Assembly: GCA_963825415.1 (NCBI GenBank)
Contig: CAWGTD010000009.1
Location: forward strand, 62,001 to 126,000
Source of the DNA: BP-464 sp963825415
Lineage (GTDB): Bacteria; Actinomycetota; Thermoleophilia; Solirubrobacterales; Solirubrobacteraceae
DNA: 64,000 nt
Reading direction: 5' to 3'
The notes under the pieces were generated by a model, which was not told the DNA's origin, did no database searches, and was given only the letters and a program-made list of their open reading frames with translations. Positions 25,662-34,980 of this stretch are shown piece by piece. Each line of letters starts with the position of its first letter. Positions within the stretch are counted from its first letter, which is position 1. The position numbers and the translations under genes were made by a program.

Positions 25662-26131
25662 GCCGGATCGCCGGCGATGAGCTCCATCAGCAGCCCGTCG
25701 TGCCAGCCGTCGCCGTCGAAGTCGCGCTCGTAGCTGCGCATCACCCCGACGGCCCGGAAGCCGACCTTCTCGTAGCAGCGGATCGCCGCTGCGTTCTCAG
25801 CAGCCGGGTCGATCGTGATGCGGTGATGGCCGCGCTCGTCGACCAGGTCGCGCACCACGGCCCGCAACGCCTCGGTGCCGATGCCGCGGCCGTGAAGGGC
25901 GGGGTCGAGGAACAGGTCGACGCTCGCGTGGCGGTACTTCGGCTCGGTTTCCTCCCAGAACTGGATCAGCCCCGCCACCGCGTCGTCGACCTCGATCACA
26001 AGGCGCGTCGCCTCGGGCTCGTCCCACGGGAAGTCGTCCTCGGGCAGGCCCCACCAGCGCGCCACCTCGGGGGTCGCGCGGATGCGCCGCAGCTCGGGCT
26101 CGTCGGCCTCGGCGAGCGGGCGCAGCTTCAA
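25658..26131 (-). CDS. GNAT family N-acetyltransferase
   Basis: 157 residues from a TTG whose last two bases are in the TGA stop of the methyltransferase (TTGA). It opens LKLRPLAEADEPELRRI, and the acetyl-CoA site appears as LHGRGIGTEALRAVV, followed by NAAAIRCYEKVGFRAVG. The WDEPEATRLVIEVDDAVAGLIQF region resembles aminoglycoside 6'-type acetyltransferases, but substrate cannot be assigned from that. Probably co-translated with the upstream methyltransferase. Confidence 0.8.
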   Translation of the reverse strand: MKLRPLAEADEPELRRIRATPEVARWWGLPEDDFPWDEPEATRLVIEVDDAVAGLIQFWEETEPKYRHASVDLFLDPALHGRGIGTEALRAVVRDLVDERGHHRITIDPAAENAAAIRCYEKVGFRAVGVMRSYERDFDGDGWHDGLLMELIAGDPA

Positions 26132-27013
26132 CGAGGAGCGACGGCCGAGACGATCCAGCTCGACGCCGGTGCGACGACGCCCTCGGGCCCCGACCAATCG
26201 GCCAGGCCCTCGCGCAAGAGCCTCGGCGACGGGCTCGTGCAGGTGTGCCGCGCGGTCGCCCGCCAGGCGCAGGATCTCCCCGGCGGGGCCCAGGGTCATG
26301 ACCAACGCGACGGCCTCGTCGATGTCCGAGCCGATCTTGATCGGCAGGTCGCAGCGGCGCAGCGAGATCTGCTCGAAGCCTGCGCTGACGAGGATCCCGC
26401 TGGTGGTGTCGGCGCCTGCCATCGAGAACGGACCGGGCCCGCAGGTCGGCTCGTCGTAGTCCTCGGGCTTGGTCACGAAGCGCTCGGTGATCTGCTGCGC
26501 GCGGTACATCCACTCGTTCTCGACCTTCGCGCGCCAGACGACCATCACCAGCCGCCCGCCCGGCACCAGCGCCTCGCGGACGTTGCGCAGCGCCGCGACC
26601 GGGTTGGCGAAGAACATCGTTCCGAACCGCGAGAACGCCATGTCGAAGCGCTCGTCGAAGCTCGCGGTCTCGACGTCGACCACCCCGAAGCGCACGTTGG
26701 CGACGCCCGCTTCCTTCGCCTCCGCGTTGGCCGCCTCGATGAACCGCGGTGCCGCATCGACGCCGACCGCGAAGCCGTCGGGGCCGACCAGAGCGGCGAG
26801 CTGCTGCGTGGTGTCGCCGAACCCGCAGCCCAGATCGAGGACCCGGTCGCCCAGGTTCGGGGGGTGCAGCTGCATCGCGGCGTCGCCGTGGGAGGTCAGC
26901 CCGGCCACGACGATGTGCCGGAACTGGACGAACCGGTCGAACAACGGCCCGTCCCACGCTTCGATGGCTTCGGCGTTGGCAGAGGAGACTGCCGGCTGTT
27001 CGGTCGCGCTCAT
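26128..27013 (-). CDS. class I SAM-dependent methyltransferase, one frameshift near the C-terminus
   Basis: Motif I is VLDLGCGFGDTTQQLA; then VGVDAAPRFIEAA, FDMAFSRFGTMFF and the post-motif LVPGGRLVMVVW. This is the Methyltransf_11/UbiE-like pattern, about 290 residues. After HEPVAEAL the frame shifts near 26214; removing one base gives REGLADWSGPEGVVAP and a stop at 26128 that overlaps the next start. Substrate unknown. ATG 27013 follows TAGGAC with an 8-nt gap. Confidence 0.78.
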
Positions 27014-27079
27014 GTCGAGTTGTCCTACCAGCGATGATGCGGGAGAGCAACCCACGGGTGTAACGACAATGGGGGGACG

Positions 27080-27520
27080 ATGCCTGGGTTCGAAGCGACG
27101 GTTCACATCGATAGGCCGATCGAGGAGGTCTTCGCCTTCCTCGCCGACGGCGAGAACGACAAGAAGTTCAGCCCGCGTGTGCTGGAGATCGCCAAGGAGA
27201 CCGACGGCCCGATCGGGGTGGGCACGATCTACGCCAGCACGGTCAAGGACGCCGGCATGAAGACTCAGCGACGCTTCGAGCTGACGGAGTTCGTCCAGCC
27301 GACGAAGATCCGCTGGAAGGAGATCTCAGAGAACTCGATGACGGTTCCCGACGGTGGCTATGACCTCGCACCGGACGACCAGGGAACCACGCTGCGGGTC
27401 TTCAACGAGCTCGTGGGCCACGGGATCGCCAAGCTGTTCGTCGGCCTCGCGGCGCGGGCGGCGCGCAAGGACGCGGACGCCTTCGCCAACCGGATCAAGG
27501 CGGCGGTCGAGGCGTCCTGA
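27080..27520 (+). CDS. SRPBCC family protein
   Basis: 146 residues. VHIDRPIEEVFAFLADGENDKKFSP is the typical START-like N-terminus, then RRFELTEFVQPTKIRWKE and a C-terminal helix AARKDADAFANRIKAAVEA. This form occurs as polyketide cyclase/dehydrase-like or toxin-like lipid-binding proteins; no ligand or catalytic residue can be named. Preceded by a G-rich stretch (GGGGGGACG) that could serve as ribosome-binding site. Confidence 0.75.
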   Translation: MPGFEATVHIDRPIEEVFAFLADGENDKKFSPRVLEIAKETDGPIGVGTIYASTVKDAGMKTQRRFELTEFVQPTKIRWKEISENSMTVPDGGYDLAPDDQGTTLRVFNELVGHGIAKLFVGLAARAARKDADAFANRIKAAVEAS

Positions 27521-27588
27521 TCGCGCGGCGCGTTGCAACCGAGTGTGCACCCAGAAGGGGTCACGACGTCCGGCCGGAAGTCAGGGCC

Positions 27589-27768
27589 ATGCCACTGTTC
27601 GCCCGTCTGCGGCGCCGTCGCCGCCAGCCCCTGCCCACGCCTCCGGCGCCCGCTCCGCGTGTGGATCGCGCGAAGCTGCTGGAGGAGCTCGAGGTCTCGG
27701 TGCCCGCGCCCGAGCGAATCGTGGGGTGGGAGCGCGCCGGGCGCGCTCAGCGCTTGAGCAGGACGTAG
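27589..27768 (+). CDS. small basic hypothetical protein
   Basis: 59 residues: an Arg-rich start (MPLFARLRRRRRQPLP), a proline segment, then an amphipathic DRAKLLEELEVSVPAPERIVGW. The composition shift from basic/proline to acidic helix looks protein-like, but no family is recognised. Overlaps the convergent small membrane protein by 22 bases. Confidence 0.35.
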   Translation: MPLFARLRRRRRQPLPTPPAPAPRVDRAKLLEELEVSVPAPERIVGWERAGRAQRLSRT

Positions 27769-27911
27769 ATCAGCGCGAGCGCGAAGGCCATCTGGCCGAA
27801 CGCGAGCGCGGTGCCGAGGTCCGCGGCGCCGGCCAGCTCGGCGATCCCGGTCACGGCCGCGAACGTGCCGATCATGATCGCCAGGCTGACGAGGGCGTTG
27901 CGGCGGCTCAT
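27747..27911 (-). CDS. small membrane protein coupled to meaB
   Basis: 54 residues, two hydrophobic helices (LVSLAIMIGTFAAVTGIAEL and ALAFGQMAFALALIYVLL) and a Lys-Arg end. Its ATG shares one base with the meaB stop (TGATG), so it is probably translated by restart after MeaB. No family recognised. Confidence 0.55.
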   Translation of the reverse strand: MSRRNALVSLAIMIGTFAAVTGIAELAGAADLGTALAFGQMAFALALIYVLLKR

Positions 27912-28867
27912 CACGGGGTCTCCTCACGCGCATGGTGCTCCAGCGCCGCGATCAGGGAAGGGACGTCGAGGCCGGGATCCTGCTCGGCCAGCCAGCGCAG
28001 GGCGGTACGGCGCCCGCCCAGCGCGCGCAGGCCTCGCTCGCCGTGCTCGGCGACGAAGTCGGCCAGCGCCGCCGCCCGCCGGGCGGCGAGCCGGCGGGCC
28101 TCGAGGTCCACGCGCGCGCGATGTGCGTCGAGGGCTTCGATCAGCTCGTCCACGCCCGTCACCGGCGCGATCGACGACACGGCGATCACCTGCGTGTCGC
28201 TCGCGCCGACCGAGCGCAGCGCCGCGTGCAGGTCGCGCCGGGCGCGCTCGGCGATCCGGCCGAGGTCGGCCTTGGTCACGACCAGGACGTCCGGGATCTC
28301 CATGATCCCCGCCTTGAGGAACTGAAGGACGTCGCCGGAGCCCGGCTGGACGACCACCGCGACCGTGTCGGCAACGTCGGCGACGTCGGTCTCCGACTGG
28401 CCCACGCCGACGGTCTCGATGACCACGATGTCGAACGCGGCGGCGAGCGCCTGCGCCGCCGCGCGCGTGGCCGGCGCCAGGCCGCCGAGCTTCTCGCCGG
28501 CGGCGGTGGAGCGGATGAACACGCCGGGGTCGGCGGGATCGAAGTCGATTCGGGCACGGTCGCCGAGCAGCGAGCCGCCCGAGCGCCGCGACGACGGATC
28601 GACGGCGAGCACCGCGACGGTCCGGTCGCGGGCGCGCCACGCCGCCACCAGGGCCGAGAGCAGCATCGACTTGCCGGCGCCCGGCGGCCCGGTGACACCC
28701 ACCACGTGCGCCGGCGCCTCGCCGCCCAACGCGGCGGGGGAGACCTCGGCGAGCAGCTCGGCGACCTCGGCCCGGCGGGTGCGGGTCTCGACGAGGTTCA
28801 GCACCGCCGGCGCCGCCGAGCGGTCGCCGTCGCGGAGCCGCCGGCCGAGCTCCTCGGCCTCGCTCAC
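27911..28867 (-). CDS. meaB: methylmalonyl-CoA mutase-associated GTPase MeaB
   Basis: 318 residues. P-loop GPPGAGKS at residues 60-67, AVDPSSRRSGGSLLGDRARI, FIETVGVGQSE (Walker B/switch region) and the NKxD equivalent TKAD. This is the G3E/ArgK-type chaperone that guards B12-dependent acyl-CoA mutases and helps load or eject damaged cofactor. The GTG start overlaps the mutase stop (GTGA), so mutase and chaperone are made together. Confidence 0.92.
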   Translation of the reverse strand: MSEAEELGRRLRDGDRSAAPAVLNLVETRTRRAEVAELLAEVSPAALGGEAPAHVVGVTGPPGAGKSMLLSALVAAWRARDRTVAVLAVDPSSRRSGGSLLGDRARIDFDPADPGVFIRSTAAGEKLGGLAPATRAAAQALAAAFDIVVIETVGVGQSETDVADVADTVAVVVQPGSGDVLQFLKAGIMEIPDVLVVTKADLGRIAERARRDLHAALRSVGASDTQVIAVSSIAPVTGVDELIEALDAHRARVDLEARRLAARRAAALADFVAEHGERGLRALGGRRTALRWLAEQDPGLDVPSLIAALEHHAREETP

Positions 28868-30904
28868 GCGGCCGGTGCGGGGCGGGTGCCGGAGGCGGCC
28901 ACGTGGCCGCCGGAGGCGGGTCCGGTGGGGGTGTCCCCGTTGCGCTCCGCAACGAGGCCCACGACGTCGCGCATGATCCGCGTGAGGTCGAAGTCCTTGG
29001 GCGTGTAGACGGCGGCCACGCCGCAGTCGCGCAGAGCGGGGACGTCGGCCTCGGGGATGATCCCGCCGACGACCACCGGCACGTCGACGCCCGCCTCGCG
29101 CAGCGCCTCCATGACCGCCGGGATCAGCTCGCGGTGCGACCCGGAGAGGATCGACAGGCCCACGACGTGCACGCCCTCGTCCAGTGCGGACTTGGCGATC
29201 TGCGACGGCGTCAGGCGGATGCCCTCGTAGACCACGTCCATGCCGAGGTCCTTGGCGCGAACCGCGATCTGCTCGGCGCCGTTGGAGTGGCCGTCGAGCC
29301 CGGGCTTGCCGACGAGGATCTTCAGGCGCCGGCCCAGGCTTTCGCTGACGCGCTCGACCTCCTCGATCAGCTCCTCGGATCTCCTCGGTCGGCGTGCCCG
29401 AGGCCGCCTCGCCCACGCCGGTGGGGGCGCGGTAGGAGCCGAAGACGTCGCGCAGCGTCTGCGCCCACTCGCCGGTCGTCACGCCGGCGCGGGCGGCGGC
29501 GAGCGTGGCGGGCATGACGTTCTCCTCGGAGGCGGCGACGCGGGCCAGCTCGGCCAGCGCGGCATCGACGGCACTCTGGTCGCGGGTGGCGCGCCAGTCG
29601 TCGAGCGCGGCGCGCTGCTCGGCCTCGACGCCCGGGTCGACGACGAGGATCCCGCCGTCCTCACCGGCGGCCAGCGGCGACGCCGCGGTCTCCGCGTAGC
29701 GGTTGATCCCGACGACGACCTGCTCGCCGGCCTCGATGCGGCGGATGCGCTCGCGGTGGGACTCGACCAGCGACGCCTTCATGTAGTCGACCGCCTCGAC
29801 CGCGCCGCCGTGCTCGGAGACGATCGCCATCTCCTCCTTGGCGCCCTCGGTCAGCTCGGCGACCAGGCCGTCCATGACCTTCGAGCCCTCGAAGATGTCG
29901 GGGTACTCGAGCAGGTCGGTCTCGTATGCGAGCACCTGCTGGATGCGCAGCGACCACTGCTGGTCCCACGGCCGCGGCAGGCCGAGCGCCTCGTTCCATG
30001 CGGGCAGCTGGATCGCGCGGGCGCGCGCGTCGCGGCCGAGGGTGACGCCGAGCGCCTCGAGCACGATCCGCTGGACGTTGTTCTCCGGCTGCGCCTCGGT
30101 CAGCCCGAGCGAGTTGACCTGCACGCCGTAGCGGAAGCGCAGCTGCTTGGGGTCGGTGACGCCGTAGCGCTCGCGCCCGATGCCCTCCCACAGCGCCCCC
30201 ATCGCGCGCAGCTTCGCGTGCTCCTCGACGAACCGCACGCCGGCGTTGACGAAGAACGAGATCCGCGAGAAGACCGCGCCCATGAGGTCGGGGTCGACAC
30301 GGTCGCGCACCGCGTCGAGCACCGCCATCGCGTTGGCCAGCGCGTAGGCGATCTCCTGAACCGGCGTCGCCCCGGCCTCCTGGAGGTGATAGCTGCAGAT
30401 GTTGATCGGGTTGAACTTCGGGATCTCGGTCACCGTGTAGGCGACCATGTCGGCGATCAGCCGCATCGAGGGCCCGGGCGGGAACGCGTACGTGCCGCGG
30501 GCCAGGAACTCCTTGATGATGTCGTTCTGCGTGGTGCCCTGGAGCAGCGCCGGATCGACGCCGTTCTCCTCGGCGGTGACGACGTAGAGCGCCAGCAGCC
30601 AGGCCGCGGTGGCGTTGATCGTCATCGACGTGTTCATCTCGTCGAGCGGGATGCCGTCCATGAGCGTGTGCATGTCGCCCTTGTGGGCGATCGGCACGCC
30701 GACCTTGCCTACTTCTCCGCGCGCCAGCTCGTGGTCGGCGTCGTAGCCGGTCTGGGTGGGCAGGTCGAAGGCGATCGACAGCCCCGTCTGGCCCTTGGCC
30801 AGGTTTCCGCGATAGAGCTCGTTGGACTGCTTGGCCGTCGAATGCCCTGCGTACGTACGCATCATCCACGGCCGGTCGGGCTCCGGAAGACGGTGATTGC
30901 CCAT
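28864..30904 (-). CDS. meaA: B12-dependent acyl-CoA mutase, ethylmalonyl-CoA mutase (MeaA/Ecm) type, one frameshift
   Basis: The catalytic barrel opens RTYAGHSTAKQSNELYRGNLAKGQTGLS and has FDLPTQTGYDADHELARGEVGKVGVP, QGTTQNDIIKEFLARGTY and LPAWNEALGLPRPWDQQWSLR, which fit the MeaA/Ecm branch better than MutB. The B12 domain follows with GLDGHSNG (base-off histidine, DxHxxG). Catalytic and B12 halves are in different frames: one extra base near 29378, after TPTEEI. Corrected length is about 680 residues. Reaction: ethylmalonyl-CoA to methylsuccinyl-CoA. TATCCT lies 8 nt before the ATG. Confidence 0.88.
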
Positions 30905-30924
30905 CGTGGGGAAGGATACGGGCA

Positions 30925-31725
30925 GTGCTCGAGCGCGCCCTGACCTCCCTGCGCCTGCGCGCGCTCGACGCCTCCGACCGCCTGAGCGGCCGGCGCGACC
31001 CGCTGGTGCCTCCGCGCCGCCTGCAGTTCGTCGGCCACGGCGACTTCGCCGAGACCGGCGACGAGTTCCTCGGCTACTTCCGCGAGCTGGCCGGCCTCGA
31101 GCCCGACCAGCGCGTCCTCGACGTGGGCTGTGGCATCGGGCGGATGGCGCGGCCGCTGGCCGGCTTTTTGGATCGCCGGCAGGGCTCCTACGAGGGCTTC
31201 GACGTCCACCGCGAGGGCATCGGTTGGTGCCGGCGGCGGTACGGGCGCGCCCATCCGAACTTCCGCTTCGCGGTCGCCGACCTCTACAACCGCCGCTACC
31301 ACCCGGGCGGAGCGCACCCGGCGGGCGAGTACCGGTTCCCCTACGACGACGAGGAGTTCGACCTGGTGATCGCCACGTCGGTCTACACCCACCTGCTCGA
31401 GAAGGAGGCCGACCACTACATCGCCGAGTCGGCCCGCGTCCTGCGCCCGGGCGGGCGGCTGTTCGCGACCTTCTTCTTGCTCGACGAGGTCTCGCGCGAG
31501 CGGATCGCGGCCGGTGAGGCCGGGCTGCCGTTCCTCGATCCCAGCCAGCACGTGGCGGTGGTCAGCGACGAGCTGCCCGAGGAGGCCGTCGCCTACGACA
31601 CCGTCTGGGTGCGCGAGCGCCTGGCGGAACACAACCTCGAGCTCAACGACGTGCGGCCCGGGACGTGGAGCGGCCGCGAGTTCGGCATGAGCTTCCAGGA
31701 CATCGTGGTGGCCCGCCATGCGTGA
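30925..31725 (+). CDS. class I SAM-dependent methyltransferase
   Basis: 266 residues. Motif I VLDVGCGIGRMARPLAGF, then YEGFDVHREGIGWC, DLVIATSVYTHLLEKEADHYI and VLRPGGRLFATFFLL. The HREGIGWC segment resembles methyltransferases associated with glycan or lipid modification. Starts at GTG only 20 bases from the divergent mutase start, so any promoter lies within the mutase gene or overlaps its -10. The stop overlaps the following MBL gene by 8 bases. Confidence 0.8.
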   Translation: MLERALTSLRLRALDASDRLSGRRDPLVPPRRLQFVGHGDFAETGDEFLGYFRELAGLEPDQRVLDVGCGIGRMARPLAGFLDRRQGSYEGFDVHREGIGWCRRRYGRAHPNFRFAVADLYNRRYHPGGAHPAGEYRFPYDDEEFDLVIATSVYTHLLEKEADHYIAESARVLRPGGRLFATFFLLDEVSRERIAAGEAGLPFLDPSQHVAVVSDELPEEAVAYDTVWVRERLAEHNLELNDVRPGTWSGREFGMSFQDIVVARHA

Positions 31726-32536
31726 GCTGGATGTCATGCACCTCGGCACGCCGCGGGTGATCTGCTGTCACGAGCCCGAGCCCGGCGTGCTCGTCGACCC
31801 CGGGCCCGCCTCGTCGCTCGAGGGCCTGCTGGCCGCGCTGGGCGACGTCGAGCCGCGGCGTCTGCTGCTGACCCACATCCACCTCGACCACGCGGGCGCG
31901 ACCGGTGTCCTGGTCCGCCGGTTCCCCGACCTGGAGGTGTGGGTCCACGAGGTCGGTGCGCCGCACGTGATCGACCCGTCGAAGCTGATCGCCAGCGCGA
32001 CGCGGCTCTACGGGGACGACATGGAGCGCCTGTGGGGCGAGATCGTCGCGGTCCCCGAGGCCAACCTGCGCGTGCTCAGCGGCGGCGAGCGCATCGACGG
32101 CTACGAGGTGGCCTACACGCCGGGCCACGCATCGCACCACGTCGCCTATCTGCACGAGGCCAGCGCCACCGCGTACTGCGGCGACGTGGCCGGGTGCCGG
32201 ATCGGCGACGGGCCGCTGATCGCGCCCACGCCGCCGCCCGACATCGACATCGACGCATGGCATCGCTCGATCGAGGTCGTCGCCGCCTGGCGGCCCGAAC
32301 GGCTCGGCCTGACCCACTGGGGATCGTTCACCGACGTCGAGGATCACCTCGCCAGGCTGCACTCCGAGCTCGACGCCGCGGCACGGTTGGCCGCCGAGAC
32401 CGACGCCGACGGTTACGGGGCCGCGATGGCCGCCCGGTTCGTGGATGCCGAGGCCCAGGAGTCCTATTTCCAGGCCGCTCCGCCGGAGACGCTGTGGCCG
32501 GGACTGGACCGCTGGTTGCGCGTATCCTCGGCCTGA
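31718..32536 (+). CDS. metallo-beta-lactamase fold hydrolase
   Basis: 272 residues. The metal motif is THIHLDHAGA (HxHxDH), with later ligands in YTPGHASHHVAY and CGDVAG, and a final THWGSF. GCxxx-type glyoxalase II or quinol-type substrates are possible; the family acts on thioesters, lactones and phosphodiesters, so the reaction is not assignable. Overlaps the methyltransferase and is followed 3 bases later by clpS. Confidence 0.82.
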   Translation: MRELDVMHLGTPRVICCHEPEPGVLVDPGPASSLEGLLAALGDVEPRRLLLTHIHLDHAGATGVLVRRFPDLEVWVHEVGAPHVIDPSKLIASATRLYGDDMERLWGEIVAVPEANLRVLSGGERIDGYEVAYTPGHASHHVAYLHEASATAYCGDVAGCRIGDGPLIAPTPPPDIDIDAWHRSIEVVAAWRPERLGLTHWGSFTDVEDHLARLHSELDAAARLAAETDADGYGAAMAARFVDAEAQESYFQAAPPETLWPGLDRWLRVSSA

Positions 32537-32538
32537 GC

Positions 32539-32826
32539 ATGGCCGCGACCATCGAGCTTCCGCGCACCGACGGGCCCGACACAGGCACCGGCGGCGCGTG
32601 GCAGGTGATCGTCCGCAACGACGAGCACAACACGTTCGATCACGTCGCGGAGAGCCTCGCCTACACGATCCCCGGGGTCACACTCGCACAGGGCTATGCG
32701 CTGGCCGATCGCATCCATCGCAGCGGCCTGGCGATCGTGTGGATCGGGGAGCGCGAGCTCGCCGGCCAGTACTGGGGGCAACTGGCGGATGCGGGGCTGA
32801 CGATGGCTCCGCTCGAACGAGCGTAA
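32539..32826 (+). CDS. clpS: ATP-dependent Clp protease adaptor ClpS
   Basis: 95 residues. WQVIVRNDEHNTFDHVAESL matches the ClpS core that binds N-degron substrates and hands them to ClpC/ClpA; the binding pocket Asp/His region (NDEHNTFDHV) is intact. Length is normal. It sits between a hydrolase and a stress-type sigma factor. Confidence 0.85.
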   Translation: MAATIELPRTDGPDTGTGGAWQVIVRNDEHNTFDHVAESLAYTIPGVTLAQGYALADRIHRSGLAIVWIGERELAGQYWGQLADAGLTMAPLERA

Positions 32827-32832
32827 GGTTTG

Positions 32833-32848
32833 GCAACCGCTTGGTTGC
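32833..32848. promoter_or_regulatory. hairpin in the clpS-sigma gap
   Basis: GCAACC and GGTTGC form a perfect 6-bp stem around GCTT. GGTTT (32827) and GGGGA (32849) with a 17-base spacer resemble a SigB/SigF-type promoter, but the implied start site would fall inside the ribosome-binding sequence GAAAGGGA, so this is weak. Confidence 0.3.
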
Positions 32849-32869
32849 GGGGACACCGAGAAAGGGACG

Positions 32870-33652
32870 ATGGATTCCGCTGCCGGCACGATGAGTTCGG
32901 CGGCGCGTGCGGTTCGCGAACGCGATCTGCTGCGCCGCTACCACGAGGGGGGCGATCTTGCGGCGCGCGACGAGCTCGCCGAGGAGATGCTGCCGCTCGC
33001 GCGCGCGCTCGCGGGCCGCTACTCCGGGCGCGGCGAGCCGATCGACGACCTCGTCCAGGTCGCCTGCATCGGGATCATGAAGGCGATCGACGGCTTCGAC
33101 CTCGATCGCGAGGTGCGCTTCTCGTCCTACGCGACGCCCACCGTGCTGGGCGAGATCAAGCGCTACTTCCGCGACAAGACGTGGGCGATGCGCGTGCCCC
33201 GCGGCATGCAGGAGCTCCAGCTCGAGATCGCCCGCGCGCGCGACAAGCTCACCAACGAGCTGGGCCGCTCGCCCACCGTCCAGGAGCTGGCCGAGGCGGT
33301 CAATGTGCCGTTCGAGGAGGTCCTGCAGACGATCCAGAGCCAGGACGCGCGCCGCACCCGCTCGCTGCAGGAGCCGGTCGGCGAGGACATGACGCTGGCC
33401 GACTCGGTGGGCGGCGTCGACCCCGAGCTGGGCCGCGCCGAGATCCGCGTCCTGCTCGACGACGCCTTCGAGGTGCTCTCCGACCGCGACCAGGAGGTGC
33501 TGCGGCTGCGCTTCGAGCAGGACCTCACGCAGACGGAGATCTCCAAGCGCATCGGTGTCAGCCAGATGCAGGTCTCGCGCCTCATCCGCCAGTCGCTCGC
33601 GCGCCTGCGGATGGACATCGAGCGCGCGCAGCGCCGCGAGGACGCGGCGTAA
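32870..33652 (+). CDS. RNA polymerase sigma factor, SigB/SigF/SigG type
   Basis: 260 residues with region 2 (DDLVQVACIGIMKAIDGFD and RFSSYATPTVLGEIKRYFRDK), region 3 (LGRSPTVQELAEAVNVPFEEV) and region 4 (LSDRDQEVLRLRFEQDLTQTEISKRIGVSQMQVSRLIRQSLARL). That is a group 3 stress/sporulation-type factor. No anti-sigma gene is adjacent, but an anti-sigma-like HATPase gene lies at 50.1 kb. Followed 6 bases later by a cupin gene. Confidence 0.92.
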   Translation: MDSAAGTMSSAARAVRERDLLRRYHEGGDLAARDELAEEMLPLARALAGRYSGRGEPIDDLVQVACIGIMKAIDGFDLDREVRFSSYATPTVLGEIKRYFRDKTWAMRVPRGMQELQLEIARARDKLTNELGRSPTVQELAEAVNVPFEEVLQTIQSQDARRTRSLQEPVGEDMTLADSVGGVDPELGRAEIRVLLDDAFEVLSDRDQEVLRLRFEQDLTQTEISKRIGVSQMQVSRLIRQSLARLRMDIERAQRREDAA

Positions 33653-33658
33653 GCGGCA

Positions 33659-34060
33659 GTGGCGTTCACGCTCAGGAACCTCAAGGAGGATCTGGAGGAT
33701 CTCGGGTCCAACTTCGACGGCGCGCCGGACCTCGAGTTCCGCCTCGCGACCAAGGCGCTCGAGCTCGAGCGGTCCGGCCTCAGCTACCAGCGCATCCCGC
33801 CCGGCTATCGCTTCCCGTACGGCCACACGCACAAGGAGCAGGAGGAGCTGTACGTGGTCGTGCGCGGGAGCGGGCGGATGAAGCTCGACGACGAGATCGT
33901 CGCGGTCAAGGAGTGGGACGTGGTGCGCGTCCCGCCCGGTACGTGGCGTGGCTACGAGGGCGGGCCGGACGGTCTCGAGATCCTCGTCTTCGGTGCGCCC
34001 AATCTCGGCGCGAACCCGCGGGACGACGTGGAGGGTCGGCGGGACTGGTGGGCTGACTAG
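33659..34060 (+). CDS. cupin-domain protein
   Basis: 133 residues. Cupin motif 1 appears as PPGYRFPYGHTHKEQEELYVVVRG, motif 2 as WDVVRVPPGTWRGYEGG. His and Glu at metal positions are present in motif 1, while motif 2 has no clear His, so metal binding may be partial. Just after the sigma gene on the same strand; role unknown. Confidence 0.8.
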   Translation: MAFTLRNLKEDLEDLGSNFDGAPDLEFRLATKALELERSGLSYQRIPPGYRFPYGHTHKEQEELYVVVRGSGRMKLDDEIVAVKEWDVVRVPPGTWRGYEGGPDGLEILVFGAPNLGANPRDDVEGRRDWWAD

Positions 34061-34064
34061 CCGC

Positions 34065-34439
34065 ATGGCGGAGCTGCTCGCCGTGTACGGGACGCTGATG
34101 GCGGGCCTGGCGCTGCCTCACCAGCCCGAGGTCGAGCACGCGCTCGAGCCGGTCGGGCCGTGTCGCATCCCCGGCAACCTTCATGACATGGGGGTGGGCT
34201 ATCCCGCGCTGACCGAGGGCGAGGGATCGGTCGCGGGCGAGCTCTTCGAGGTCGTCGACCCGGCTGTCTTCGAGGCGCTGGACGTCTTCGAGCCGCCGCC
34301 CTACGAGCGCCGGTCGGTGCGGCTGCTCGAGCCCGACATCGACGCCTGGGTCTACGTGTACGCCGGCGAGCCGCCGCCGGACTCGCTCATCGACGAGGCC
34401 GACTGGCGCGCGTTCGTCTCGATCCGCGGCGACCGCTAG
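34065..34439 (+). CDS. gamma-glutamylcyclotransferase-like (AIG2) protein
   Basis: 124 residues. AVYGTLMAG is the conserved YGTL substrate-loop motif; GELFEVVDPAVFEALDVFEPPPYERR holds the catalytic-region Glu and the typical D-E-Y pattern. Family members release 5-oxoproline from gamma-glutamyl peptides or amines. Lies 4 bases after the cupin gene; the stop overlaps the convergent gene by 4 bases. Confidence 0.8.
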   Translation: MAELLAVYGTLMAGLALPHQPEVEHALEPVGPCRIPGNLHDMGVGYPALTEGEGSVAGELFEVVDPAVFEALDVFEPPPYERRSVRLLEPDIDAWVYVYAGEPPPDSLIDEADWRAFVSIRGDR

Positions 34440-34978
34440 CGCCGGCCGCGCAGCCGATCGGTGGCCTCGCCGACCCAGCCGAAGGCGTACTGGAACTTCT
34501 GCGCGTGCGAGAGCGGCTCGATCGCCACGTCGGGCGTGGCGCCGATGCCGACCGCCTGCCGGCGGAACGCCCGCTCGGCGTCGCGCAGGCGGTTAGCCCA
34601 GGCCGCGCAGGCGGCGTGGGCCTCGCCGTCGCCGTCGGCCAGCGAGAGCTCGGCGAGGTAGTCGAGCAGGGTCAGCACGTGCTGGATGTCGAGCAGCGCG
34701 AAGCGCAGCGCCTGGTTGCGCTCCAGCGCGCCGTCGGGCACCGGCGGGCGCGCGCGGGCGATGCGGCCCGCGTTCAGGGCGGCGGTGCCGACCTCCAGCC
34801 CGCGGGCGCTGGCGTGGGCCTTCAGCTCGTCGACGATCCCACGCGCCGTCTGCGAGCCGTCGGTCAGCGTCGACGCGATGGCGCCGTCGAAGCGCTTGGC
34901 CAGCGCATCCCAGTGGTCGGCCAGCTGGCGGCCGAACGCCCCGAGCTCGCGCAGCGCCCGGTGCCGGGCGGGGTGCAT
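34436..34978 (-). CDS. conserved hypothetical helical protein
   Basis: 180 residues, almost entirely helical (LRELGAFGRQLADHWDALAKRFD, then LDIQHVLTLLDYLAELSLADGDGEAHAACAAWANRLRDAERAF). No membrane segment or motif recognised. The chosen ATG is only 3 bases from the end of a structured repeat, so that repeat would form the 5' leader of this gene when read from the ccr side. Confidence 0.6.
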   Translation of the reverse strand: MHPARHRALRELGAFGRQLADHWDALAKRFDGAIASTLTDGSQTARGIVDELKAHASARGLEVGTAALNAGRIARARPPVPDGALERNQALRFALLDIQHVLTLLDYLAELSLADGDGEAHAACAAWANRLRDAERAFRRQAVGIGATPDVAIEPLSHAQKFQYAFGWVGEATDRLRGRR

Positions 34979-34980
34979 CA

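Noticed and set aside
27911..30904. A single 997-codon fusion of mutase and MeaB
   Set aside because: The B12 domain lies in another frame between the two halves, and MeaB has its own GTG overlapping the mutase stop. The long frame results from one inserted base.
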